Assembly (NCBI GenBank): GCA_019096195.1
Contig: JAGTXK010000072.1
Span: forward strand, 248,001 to 312,000
DNA: 64,000 nucleotides
Source of the DNA: Boletus sp. NGJ
Taxonomy: Eukaryota > Basidiomycota > Agaricomycetes > Boletales > Boletaceae
Direction of reading: 5' to 3'
The position numbers were made by a program, and so were the translations under genes. The first letter of the stretch is position 1; the number at the start of each line of letters is the position of its first letter. Shown in pieces: positions 49,800 through 60,896 of the stretch. The notes under the pieces were generated by a model, which was given only the letters and a program-made list of their open reading frames with translations, was not told where the DNA came from and made no database searches.

Positions 49800-50220
49800 G
49801 GTGACTAATGTAACACTCATAGCCTACTTTTTCGCAATGTTCCATGGTAACACCTATGCCGTTGCTGCTGTTCCACACAAGCATGACTTTTCTCAGCCCA
49901 ACTGCGGTGCTAAGACTACTCCTCGAACTTCGCTACTGCACTCTCCGGAGCGCCCATTCCCTGCCAAGCAGCCTGACCCGCCGAGAGAACACAGCTTGAT
50001 AACTCGGGGATTAGTACTGAGGTGTCGATCCATGTAGCACTGGGGGTGTTATTTCCTAATTCGAATGCAAAAGAGGGGTGTATTGCGCGCTGGGATAGAA
50101 TTGAAGTCCCACGGCTGTCATTGGTGCCACCAACGCGCCATTGTTTAGGCCGTTTAGGTTTGCCCAACTCGTGTCGTGGAAATTCGACCTTGCTATTCGA
50201 CGCGCCGAGTTTGCAAAAGA

Positions 50221-51326
50221 ATGCCGCGCACTGCTGAACTGACTTCCGAAAGCGAAACCGACCATATTCACGCCGGGTCGACGAAGAAGACGTACGCTTC
50301 AAAGAAACGACGGGCGGTGTCCGCCTCTGAATCGGATGCGGAGGAGGTGGAGAAGGAGATGAACGAGGAGCCCGAAGAAACTGCGCCAGAGGGCGACGAG
50401 GATGACGAGGGGGAGGAGGAGTACGAGATTGAAAAAATTCTCGATGCCAAGAAAGGACAGTTCCCCGGGGTGAGTCCCTTTGTTCTTCGCCATTCCCCTA
50501 TGATCACAGACCGTACACACGTCTCCCGTGACAAAGGGTCGGATGGGGTATTTCGTCAAGTGGAAAAACTATGGGGATGAGCATAACAGCTGGGTGGATG
50601 AAAGAGATGCGGGGTATGTCGTTTGAATTTTTGTTTCCAACCGCCACCTCGCTGATTCCCTCTCAGAAATGCCAAGGAGCTCATCGAGAGATTCTGGGAA
50701 GAGAAGAAGAAAGGCAAACCTGGCCCTCGCAAGTCAGAGCCTGTCAAGTCAAAGCCTAAACTCACCGAGAAGTTGTCGAGGAAATCTCTTATTGACTTGG
50801 ATTCGTCCGTCGAACCAGACAGTCTTGCGAAGAAGCGTGGCAGACCCAAGAAAGACGAGTTGGTGTCTGACAAACTGGAGGCTCGAGACGAAGATGAGAG
50901 TGAGCAGAGGGCGAAGAAAAAGCCTCGGAAGAGCAATGGCCTCTCCCGGCAAGAAAGCAAGCGAGAGTCCGACGAGGAAACGCTTGGTAACATGAAGAAG
51001 CACATGAAGGTCTCGTCGTGGGAGGAACTCATACAATCGATTGACACAGTCGAACGCGAAGAAGATGGCGAGCTCTACGTATTTTTCACTTTGTGAGCTA
51101 ATCGCCCTCCATCGTGTGTGTTTGTGCTCACAGTAGTTCCAGGAAGAGCGACAAGATGCGCGTGCGGGAGAACTCTCGTATTTGCGCTGAGAAGTTCCCC
51201 CAGAAGGTTGGTGCTCACATGCGAGTATCCAACTGACACTGATTATTTTTTCTGATTCAGCTCATCATGTTTTACGAATCGAATCTACGGTGGAAAACGG
51301 AGGAGGATCCAGTTGAGGTCGAGTAA
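50221..51326 (+). CDS. heterochromatin protein 1 (HP1/Swi6-like), chromo plus chromoshadow
   Basis: HP1 binds H3K9-methylated nucleosomes and dimerises through its chromoshadow domain to build silent chromatin. MPRTAELTSESETDHIHAGS leads through an acidic stretch into the chromodomain EEYEIEKILDAKKGQFPG, an intron, then MGYFVKWKNYGDEHNSWVDE, with Tyr and both Trp positions of the aromatic cage region. NAKELIERFWEEKKKG closes it. A Lys-rich hinge follows (SLAKKRGRPKKDELVSDKLE and AKKKPRKSNGL), including an AT-hook-like KRGRPKK. The chromoshadow domain starts HMKVSSWEELIQSIDTVERE and runs through LYVFFTL, MRVRENSRICAEKFPQK and LIMFYESNLRWKT, ending EEDPVEVE. The ATG at 50221 is the first in frame. 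Introns lie near 50470, 50617, 51095 and 51207. Confidence 0.93.
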
Positions 51327-52385
51327 TTCTAGATATGTCCCCCACCCGCCCGAATCCTCCGGTTTTGTTGGTATTTGGAGCGCTATACTCTGACATTTTG
51401 ATTTGTATCACTTCGAATCCCTATGCTACACAATTGATTGATTTTGTCCAAGCGAGCTTCCATTAATGTCAATCTACGTGAGCCGAAAACGCTCGTCTCC
51501 ACGATTGGTCAGCGATCAGCGCTTTAGCCCCGGACTCTGCAGAAACAAGTTTGAAACGTTATCGCTTGCATCTTTTTTCTTTCCACAAGCCCCTTGAGAA
51601 GGGTGGCGGACGAAAATGGAAAATTCGACGACTGTCGCTAGCGAGGAGGAAAGTTTGCCAACATTCGAGGGACCTCCTACACGATGTATGTATCCTGAGT
51701 CAAATACATTCCCGTTCACGACATGGTTTGAGGGCCAGGAAACGTGAGCAAAAGCGCCACACGGAGGTAATCCGATTACTTGTGTGCAATGCCCACACCA
51801 CCATCTTACACCATCACAACCCCCCCTCAAGGTACGCGATTGCAGTAATACTGTATTGACCGGTCCTAACATTGTACCACGTTGGCAAGGTATGTACATA
51901 CGCATAGCTCAAAGTGGGTGGTTTGAGTCATGCACAAGGTCCTCGTATCTTGACGCCTTTTGATTTTCGTTCTGGGTTGCGTGGCAGCCGATCTAGTTGC
52001 GATTGACGCGACGATCTCAGCATCTGTCGGCGCAGTCACGGGCCTGGGCTACGTGAGAATTTAGGCCCGGCCAAGATCGGCCCCGTTATCTGGTGGGGAT
52101 GAAGTCTACACCGTGAACGTTGGCAGGGTCCAGGTAAGGGTCCCGGTTCCGTAATTGTCAACGTCGGAAGCATGGAAGCCACGAGAGCCGTGCATGGCAA
52201 CCCATTCTGAAATACCCAGGGGACTCTAAATCACACCCATCTTCATTCACCCCTAGTTCTCAGGATTTCACGTCTGCCGTCAATACGATTGGGGAAAAAA
52301 GAAACATATTCGTAGTTGTTGCATAACCATCTCATATCCAAATCAAAATGTCTAACAACATAGCAAACAGACCCGAATTCATCCA
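51327..52385. other. 1.06-kb convergent spacer, no gene recognised
   Basis: Lies between two convergent genes. Long open frames near 51516-51905 run antisense to each other and have no motif. It probably holds both 3' UTRs and spacer. Confidence 0.45.
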
Positions 52386-55355
52386 TCACAACTCCGTATG
52401 GTGGATCTCTGCGCCACCCCCCATTTCTCCGATGAAAGGGGACACTGCCTCCTCCGGCTCAACGCGTGATCCACTCGCCGAGTGCTCTGCCTCGCCAACC
52501 AACTCAACCTTACCTAGCGCTTCCAACACTTCCTCCTGGTTCCGCCCGATGACGACAGGTGGAGTAAAGCCCTGCTCCTCCCCTCTAACACCCACTTCAG
52601 GTTCGACACTGGTCCCTTTCTCTTCCTCCTTTTGTGCAACGCCATTGCCATAGTTGTTGAATGCACGCTCGCCATCGCGTTTTATCCGACGCAATCGCGT
52701 TTCGAATCCAATCACCACATCCTGGACTTCGGATTCGAGGTCTTCAACGATCGGACTCATCGGATTGGCTACCACAACCTGGGGATGCGTCCCGTTTTGA
52801 ATAGAGGCGGCCTCGTGAGCGTACTGCTCGCTAGCTATGTAAGGCACAATCAGTATCCATTACATACTTGGAGTTCTCAAAATCAATACTGACTTCCTAT
52901 CAGAGCGTGGTAGCGCTGCCAGTCATTATACGTTACATCTTCCAACCAAGCGTAATCAAGACCTAGATCTAACTGGCCTTTCTCTGCGACTTCGCGCACT
53001 GCGGCAGTGACTGTGGCGACCTGTAGCATTTTTAGCGGATATTAACGGCGATTTTTTTTTTTTTCCCTTTACGAACCTCTTGGAGTTCCTTGTCAAGTAC
53101 GATCCCATACCAGTCATTGACGACCCCCTTGGTAGCCAACAAACGGTCGCTAAACTTGTCATTCACTCGTTCGGCGACGCGGTCCCAAAGCGCCAGTTTC
53201 TCGTCAGACCTCCGATTTTCCCCTTTGATATTCTTGAGATAAATCTCTGCCCCTTTGAGATATTTCTCCGCTTCACCGACGAGCTCCTCGATTGAACTGC
53301 GAACTTCGGCAGACGATGACAACTCGGCAGCGGCTGCTGTGCGCAAATTACCCAGGCGGTTCTGGAGCTGGGAAGTACCTTGCTCCATCTGTACTTGAAG
53401 CTCTGCCTCCCACTTGGCCTGGCGAGCCTCGATGTCAGCGCGTTTGCGCGCAGTCTCCTCTGTTTTGAGACGGAGGTGCTCTGCCCTTTCCTCCTCAGTC
53501 TCTACGGGCGGGCTAGGAGGGCCGGAGTTATACTCTTCAGAGTCACCAGAATTTTCTAGCGGCTCGTCAAGTCCTAATTCAGCATAGAAAGCGTCAAAGT
53601 CGATTTCGTCGTCGGCGCGTGAGCTCGCCGGAGGGACCGTCGCTGAAGCGGCCGGGACACTAATTTTCGATGGTGTCGCCGCAGCCGAGGACTTGGTGGG
53701 CTCCTCGACAACAGGGGGAAGCCTTGATGACGATGTTACGGTCGCTGCGGCTAAGACTGAGGATGTCGCTGTGTCAACTTCCTCTGCGATTGCAGAGGCG
53801 CCGGATGTGGGAGGCTCTGATTCATGCAAAGTCTCTGCGGGCACAGACTCCGCACTCAGGAAAGACTCGATACCCGTGGATGTGTCAACGAGCTCCGTGG
53901 ATGTCGATGTCTCTGGCTCTGGCGAAGAAGTTGGTTCTGGAAATGTGGAATGTGACTCCACTTCGGCTGTTTCGCTGGCGCTAAGCGAGGATAATATGTA
54001 CGCGGTAGTCTGCTCGGGAATTGAGGTGGCGTGATAGGCGGAGGTAAAAGGATCGGTGGACGAAACAGTAGTTTCGTATGCGAGTGTCTCCAGGATCGTG
54101 AATAGGGTGTCAGATGACAGCGATTCATGCTCAGGCGTGGCCTCGTCGTGTACGACTTGTCTCCCCCTACTGAGCTCCTTGACTTTCTCCCACATCTCGG
54201 CGACATGAGGATCAACAAACTTTTGGCGCTGCTCTCGGAGGAATAGTGCAAACTGCTGGAGTAAATGGCCCAATCTCTTCGCCAATGGGGCAGCATAAGG
54301 TTTCGTTGCGTAGTACCTGTCCTTTGTCTTTGACACTGCCAAAAGGACATACGGCTGAGCTTGGCGCTGCCACCGCTGAAGGTTGTAGATCGCCACTTGA
54401 GCACGCGGCGCGATGCGCTGCTCGTATTCTTGCGTTACGCGTAGGCGATAAGGTTCCAGTGTAGACTGGACGAGTTCGAGACGGGATGCAACGTGTTTAT
54501 CCCATTGGGGGACGACATGCTTATTCCACTGGGGAACGACGCGTTTATTCCATTCCGGTACAATACGTTTCTCCCACTGAGGGACAACGTGGAGTTTCCA
54601 CTCTTGTTGAGTGCGAAGGATGATCGGAGTCGTTATTTCGGCAGCGCGGTGTACATAGGGTTTCGCACGTTCGATATAAGGGGCAACGGAGGGGTGGACG
54701 AGCACGGCTTGTAACGGAGGGATGATGTAGGGGTCAAGTACGATACGCTTGTATTCTGTCAGGCCGCGACATATCGGGGATTGGAGGTGTGTATCCTGTG
54801 GGCATACTGAGAACGTGTAGACGGTGAACGCGAGGAGGAGGAGTTTGGTGAGGAAGTTGAGGAAGGCTTGAAAATTGGATTGTTGGTGTTTGTTCTAAGA
54901 GCGATCAAAAATGATATCACGAGGGAGCGAAGAGAATACTTACCCTGCCATGTCTCCTGGACTTCTTAGACTTCTTTCCGGCGTTATTGTCCTGTAATGA
55001 AGATAGTAAACCCCTCAAGTCTAGTACATGAAACGCAGAACGGCGAGCCCGAACTGCCACAGGGATATGACCCGGGGAGGAACGGCGCCCCGAACAGCAT
55101 CCAGCCAGACGACAGCGGTCGAAAGAACTTTTGTTTGCGTAGAAGACAAGTACTCACAAGACCGCTGTGGTGATCTTTGTTTCCGTTAGAAGAGCCTGCA
55201 AGATATGCCGCAGCCACGCTGGAGGGAGCATTCTTTAAGACGCTGGCGGTATCATTTGCAAGTGAGGGTCGTTGTGAAGGACGTTGTGTTCCCTGGGAGT
55301 GATTGCGTGCCAGCGGTGGTGGGGGCACGAGCGGTGTTCTGCGAGTGACGACCAT
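52386..55355 (-). CDS. orphan membrane-anchored protein with amphipathic and 8-residue repeats
   Basis: I do not recognise a named family. The N-terminal exon is basic and disordered (MVVTRRTPLVPPPPLA; KKSKKSRRHGR). A single hydrophobic segment follows, FLNFLTKLLLLAFTVYTFSV, which looks like a signal anchor, so the rest should lie in the ER lumen or outside. Then come PSVAPYIERAKPYVHRAAEI, and four units of 8 residues with VPQW, VPEW or VPQW followed by xKxV. Long helical stretches follow (LVQSTLEPYRLRVTQEYEQR) reminiscent of apolipoprotein- or perilipin-like amphipathic helices. Residues 230-400 are Ser/Thr/Glu/Pro-rich. A coiled coil (RADIEARQAKWEAELQVQME) and VRSSIEELVGEAEKYLKGAE precede VVNDWYGIVLDKELQE. 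The last exon ends AEIHHTEL. About 850 residues. Introns lie near 54960, 54905 and 53045. Confidence 0.7.
54491..54589 (-). repeat. in-frame tandem repeat, four 24-bp units
   Basis: Four units of 24 bases encode VPQWEKRI, VPEWNKRV, VPQWNKHV and VPQWDKHV in the orphan membrane-anchored gene. Unit boundaries repeat at positions of the Trp codon (CCA on the plus strand). The copies have diverged at the DNA level but keep the Pro-x-Trp core, which suggests selection on the protein. Confidence 0.85.
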
Positions 55356-55677
55356 TGTAATCGCTGTGCACGTTTACGGTGTTTTTATAGAGATGTTCGT
55401 TGAGAAATAAGAGGGCTCTGAGTAGGCAGAAGAGTGGTCAGATGGAAGACATAAAGGCCGTATCGATTGGTCGAGCGAGAAGTTTGGTATGTCTCAAGTT
55501 AATTTTGTTTGTTGTGTTGATGTTCTTTGTCGCCCGTGCCTCGCCGGCACAGCCATAAAATGATATAAGCGTTTACTGCTGATCATTACATAATCTCCGA
55601 AACTACTTGTCTTTCGTCTGTACGACCATCTCGTCGTCGTCGACGGCAGCGTCCGCCGTCGATTTCCCTGGTGCATC

Positions 55678-57824
55678 ATGCTCGGTAAACAGTCTGTCAG
55701 GGTGACTTATGCTCAAAAAAGGAGACGACGTATCCAGGATGCGAGCAAGAAGTTGCTGTCATCCCCATTGGAGGTCCTTCCACCGGAGATGGACGATCTC
55801 ACACGCACCCAGATGGCCCGCCGCATGCTGAAGCGGTCACGTCGTGTTGCCCTCGCAGAACAGTTGGAGGACAAGAACGTCGAACATATACGAGAGCACC
55901 TCGCGAAGAGGATTAAGCGTACCCAAGAGCGTGTCTCGAATGTCGAGCCCACTGGAGTACCTCTCGATATGAACCCGCAGGACGATATCACGTTCCAAAC
56001 CCCATTTACCTCTTCTCAATCGGTTCACGAGTCGGCCGTCACAAAACCACTGGTACCGGAGCAATTGTCGCCGGTTCCTGCTGTCAAGCGCGTTATGTCT
56101 CGTACCAGTTCCAGGAACCTCAAAGAAAATAGTGCGCATTCTCAAACTCTCGCATCGCCGTTTAGTAGCCGTCCGGGCTCAGCTGCTTCGTCTCCCAAAC
56201 ATAAAGACAGGGGTCGATCCTCCCGTCGAGTTTTGCGTGGCTCCTTCCATCCAAAATCCCGTACCCTTTCAGGAGTTTTCAAAGAAAATACTCGATGGCT
56301 TTCGCGGAAAGGTTCTACCATGTCGCTCAAGGATACGGACCGGAAGCTTCCTGCTAGGCATACCAAGCACCAGCGTTATTCCTCAAGCCCTTCGACTCCG
56401 TATATGCGCTCTCAGTTTACACAGGAAGACTGGATTGCACCCCCCAAGGCAATCTCCCGCGCTTTTTATGATGAAGAAGAAATTCCGTCTTCTGGTGGAC
56501 CTGTTCATGGCAATGCCTCATTTTATGCCGATCGACCCCAATCTTGCTCGACTCCGGCCATATCCCGAGTGCGAAAATTGCCTGACTTGCATGGATGCCA
56601 GACCAGAACTGGCAATCACCTTGCTTCTTCCTCTCTACACAAGGATTCCACCGAAGCTGGCAATCTTGATGTCGAAATGCTATATGGTATAGTATCTCCG
56701 CGACGTCAGACAATCCACCTGTCCGGGAACAGTATCTTTTCCTCTTCTGACGAGTTTACAATCGGGTCACTTCCTACCATGAACAATGGCACCAGCTGGG
56801 ACAAACTGCCTGCTCACATTAGTCGTCAAGCTGCTATTGTGGCTGAGAGGACACAAGCGGGTCATACTCTAGCTGGATCATTCATTGCGGAGTATGACAT
56901 TCCCCTTTCTGACTTGGCCTACTCCCCTGCATCGACTGCAGCCACCAAAATACTTGGTCTGGAGAGTGTACCTAAGCTATCTGTCGGGGTGCAACCGTTC
57001 GGCTTGCCTGGCACCAGCCCTGCATGTGGCAAAAGCCTCATTATTCGTACGTATAGGAACCCTGGTACATTAACTCCACCATCCTCGCCACCAAAGACAA
57101 CTGCCTCTTGTCCTTCAAGCCCTGCATCGGATCTGGTGCCAGGGTTCCAATCAATGGACATCCGTGGTATGTCTCCTAAGTAAATTGTCTGCTTAATTGT
57201 TCCAGGCTACTTGTCCTTTGGTCTCGCGTCATCAAACACGCATTTCTACAGTTGCTACCCCACTGAATAGATTGCCCTTTATTAACTGTATCCAAAGCAG
57301 GTGGTTTGGACACACACGAGGATGGAGAAATACCATCTACCTCTACCCCTCTTCAAACGCGTTCGCATTCTCTACAGGACGTCCTCACTGAGTTCACCAC
57401 AAAGAAGACTGTTAAAAGAAGGCCTGCTCGGGATCGTGCGGGTACCATTCGTGCATCCGATTTTGTCAAACCAGGTGTTTCTTCGTCCAGTGTTGTCCCC
57501 GGATTGATCGTATCCAATGTGCGACGCACTCGCTCCGGAACTGTCGTCGGCCCGGACTCGAAACTTGCGACCAAAGATGCGGGGTTACGTGGTCGGGCAG
57601 CCAGGGGAGTACTCACCAGTAGGCTTGCGGCTGTCCAGTCCAGATCTGAATCTGAATCCGATGACGAGTTGTTGCTCAAAGGTGCCTGGACCGAGGACGT
57701 GGAATACCTCGGTACGGTACCTCAGTCGAGGAATGACGCCGAAGCTGACGAAATGAATTTGGGTGGCTTGTGGCACGGCTTGGAGTCGGGTCCTCCACGT
57801 CGACTAGGCTTGAGGAGGCGGTAA
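55678..57824 (+). CDS. orphan Ser/Pro/Arg-rich protein with two KEN boxes
   Basis: Two exons form a protein of roughly 670 residues with no domain I recognise. The start MLGKQSVRVTYAQKRRRR is basic and is followed by a helical part (DLTRTQMARRMLKRSRRVAL, AEQLEDKNVEHIREHLAKRI). A long disordered middle carries LKENS at residues 149-151 and FKENT at 202-204, two KEN sequences, plus many Ser-Pro and Ser/Arg motifs, as expected of a cell-cycle-regulated phosphoprotein. The first exon ends at ...QSMDIRG. An intron of about 127 bases, or two shorter ones, leads to LDTHEDGEIPSTSTPLQTRS. The C-terminus contains KRRPARDRAGTIRASDF, ASRLAAVQSRSESESDDELL-like acidic clusters and EMNLGGLWHGLESGPPRRLG, with LRRR at the end. 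The architecture resembles fungal cohesin regulators, but I have no direct motif evidence for that. Confidence 0.65.
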
Positions 57825-58549
57825 ATCGGTTGAGGATGAACAAGTATCATTGTTTGTTTTTTTCCTTCTTTCTTGGCATCTGTCGTGTCTGCTCTGAATG
57901 CTGTTTTTTTTTTGATGCACTGCTATCGTTTTCTTGGCGCATGAACAATGCCTGCTGCATTTCATGCTTGTGATGATCATTGCTTTTTTCTTCTCATCTT
58001 GCCTGGCATTTCAATTTTCGGAAAGGATCGGTTTCTCCTTCGTTTTCACTGTAGCAGTATTTCCCTCGGACTCATCCTGTTGTTGTTGAGAGATGCCAGT
58101 TATAACTCAAACTTGATATTGTCATTTCGAGTTACAAATAGCGCATGGCTTAGAGTTATGCATGTTCGTACATCCATAGTTTATTCGTACTTTATCCATC
58201 CGTGTCGGTCGCAATGGCTCGAGCTTTTGGTGGGATGAGCATCACTCAGACTGGATTTTTTCGGCAAAATGGACATATCTTGCAGGGATCGTGGTCGTCT
58301 GACAAGTGCGTCAAGATTAGGCGGAGGATGGAAGGTTAGTGCTACTTGGATCTGTGATGAACAAGAAAAAAACATCGAAGCAGACATCCTACCACACACC
58401 GTCTCTTGGTCGACATTCTTTATGTTTGATCAACTTAGACACTTTCCTTCAATCATAACCCTTGCATGCGTAGACTTCCTCACTCACTAGCGTTGGCCGT
58501 CGAGTGGATGTACCAGCGAGTTCAACTGTGGAAGAGCCTATCATGTTTT
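57825..58549. other. spacer left of the duplicated segment
   Basis: About 0.7 kb, T-rich near 57855-57915 after the orphan gene stop, probably its 3' UTR. Nothing else recognised. Confidence 0.4.
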
Positions 58550-59860
58550 ATATTACTAGTAGTGCTGCGAGGCTACACGAAATACATGGTCAATGTCCAC
58601 ATACTTCGAGATCCAGCATGGTATATGTATATGCAATGAATCACCCGGATGAATGTATTTCATCTTCGGTACCTGAGCCACAGCACATCCACCCGGGAAA
58701 CGCGATCGAAAACCTGAGGATAGCCTTGCCCGATTTTCGCTAATGTGGTCCACTGTGAATCTGACACATAAGCCCAAGGAAAGTGGGCGCACCGTGAGTT
58801 GGACCCCTTCAGCGGAAGGCTGAGATGTATCATTTGCTTGCTGCGCCTGATAATAAATCAGTTACCATGACATGGTACATAATTACGAGAAAAAGACACA
58901 CTGGGTCCCCTTCCTTGGGATTTGCAGAGCCTTGTCCACTACGCGAAGCATTTTTGTTTCGATGGTTATGGCGAGAACTCTTAGCGGGCGGTTTGGGCTG
59001 TAACGTCTAATGAGTCCCTGCGCACAAACTCAAGGAACGACGAACGTCTGCTTTTACAACGGGTTTCGCGACTGCTCGCTATGATGATATATTAGGCAGT
59101 GCGCATACGATTGTCAATACAAGGAAGAGTACTCACTCGTACACGTTGACCTGCAGCCATCCGGGAAGGTCCCTCATTTGTGGCATCCGCTCTCGCCGGG
59201 GATCGGGAAGAAGGTCGACGATCAGCACGCCGACGTGACTTTCTGGGAGCTCGATCGGGCTTATGTGAAGTGGGGTCCTTGTTACCCTTCTTCGTCTTCG
59301 CCTGTAGCCACTTTTTAAACTTTGTAATGCCCTGAGATGATTCGACAGTGTCGACATGTTCCTCTGCACATGCCAGTGGAGGGTAGGTCGCTGGTATCGC
59401 GTCTGATAACTGCGCTACGGCATGGGACGTGTCAAGCGGCGGTGCTTCGTCCTCACAGTGGGCCGAGGATCCTGGAGATGATGGCTCCAGCAGTGTCAAC
59501 ACAGAGGAGAGAGAATAATGTAGTGATCACCAACCTCGTCAAAATTGAACTCAGGGGCGGGTTCGCCGGACGGCATTTCGATCTGTGCAATTGTCAAACA
59601 TCAGTTCGAAGGGAAAAGGAATGAACGGATACTTCGAGGAGATCGTCATTGCGGTCTTCGTCATGTGTCTCGGACTCGACTGGGTTGGGTTTCCCTGGTG
59701 CCTCCTGACGTACATACCCAATGAGAGTGTTAGCACAACCCTTTTGATGACAGAACGGGAAACTCCTACTGTCAGTGGGGAGTCAGACAGTTTGTTGTCA
59801 CGGGTGCCAGAGGTTGAAGGCTGCTCGTCTGACTGTCTTTCCTCGTGATTAGACGTCTGA
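58550..59860. repeat. segmental duplication, copy A
   Basis: Matches 62380-63710 in the same orientation along its whole length, with an offset of about 3.86 kb. Matching exons (minus strand) include DNKLSDSPL/DNKPSDSSL, DRNDDLLE/DRDDDLLE, ESSQGITKFKKWLQ/ESSQGITKFKEWLQ and the stop-adjacent DVLWLRYRR. In the last 105 bases before that stop I count ten differences. Splice sites match between copies. The right boundary is near the codons for EERQ (about 59840-59847); the left boundary is blurred near 58550. Copy A carries an in-frame TAG that copy B lacks. Confidence 0.85.
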
Positions 59861-60896
59861 GATAGTGTGTCAATGTATGAGACGGAATGGGGCTATCTCA
59901 TATGCCACAATTGAATGGACAAATGCTTACAAGGAATGGGCCATATGAGTCCGGGAGAATGCCGCCGAGGTCACGGATGACGATTTTCCCATCATATTGT
60001 CCAGCCGCCAGATAGCCACTATTCGGGGAGATGGCAATTGCCCATAATCCATTGCTGTCCTCGATGACAGGGTCAATGAGAGAGAGATTCGACGTGTCCA
60101 GGAATGAGGTGGTGCTGCCTGAAGAGGTAGCAATGAATTTCTTATTTGCAGCTAGAGCAATCGACTTGACATTGCTGCCATTGAGGCTCTGCGATTCGAT
60201 GAGTTGCGACCCCGTCGACACGTCAAATAACTTGATCTTGTCGTCTGCTATAGCAACAATTTGTTGGCCATCGTTGGACCATGCAAGCGGCGTGCTTGGC
60301 CATGAGGGTGTGACTGTTTCGATGGTAACGAGCTCGTCCCCACTGCGGCTGTCGAAGATACGGATCGAGCGACCAGAGCTGGCAGTGGCAATGCGCTCGC
60401 CGTTCGGTGAGAATCTGACCGCAGTGACATAAAAGTTGTGCTTCAGCGGGCCAACGAGTCTCTTGCCGCTCGTTATGCGCCAGACGCTCACTGCTCTGTC
60501 AATCCCGGCTGCAAATGTGGTTGAATCTGGGGAAACATGAACTGCATTCACCGAGTTTGTGCCCTCCACGTGAAGGACCTTTTTTTGCATTTCTTCATCC
60601 CACACATCTGCCCCCCCATTCTCAATCCCGCACACTATCCACTTGTGATTCTTCGTCACAGAAATGGCATTCAACCACATTCCCGTTTGCTTTCCGACCT
60701 CTTGACCATCTTCGAGTCGCCATCGTCGAATACCATCTCCACCCCCGCCTAAAACATGCTTTCCGTCAGGGTGGAACGCGACCGCCTCCACCTCGGCAGA
60801 GCCGCCCATGTCCAGCACTATTGTTGGGTCTGACTGAACTCAGCATTGCACAATCACTCCTCAAAACTGTTACCCACCGGTCTTTGTTGACGACAT
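59007..60896 (-). CDS. WD40-repeat protein fused in frame to a duplicated epsin-gene tail
   Basis: The ATG at 60896 opens MSSTKT, then a 48-nt intron leads to DPTIVLDMGGSAEVEAVAFH. WD40 blades follow: PDGKHVLGGGGDGIRRWRLE, SVTKNHKWIVCGIENGGADV, SPDSTTFAAGIDRAVSVWRI, FSPNGERIATASSGRSIRIF, WSNDGQQIVAIADDKIKLFD and SPNSGYLAAGQYDGKIVIRD. This is about six or seven blades, enough for one propeller. At GPFL a GTAAGC donor and CTCAG acceptor splice in frame to TSNHEERQSDEQPSTSGTRD, which is homologous to the tail of the epsin-like gene at the window end. Further tail exons stay in frame: EAPGKPNPVESETHDEDRND, IEMPSGEPAPEFNFDEV and GSSAHCEDEAPPLDTSHAVA. In the next exon the frame meets TAG at 59007-59009. 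Beyond it the remaining tail exons persist to a second stop at 58660-58662. The WD40 part alone could also be a complete protein ending at 59898. Confidence 0.72.

Noticed and set aside
49916-50302. 128-codon minus-strand frame across the Y14/HP1 spacer
   Set aside because: It overlaps the HP1 start exon on the other strand and shows no motif.
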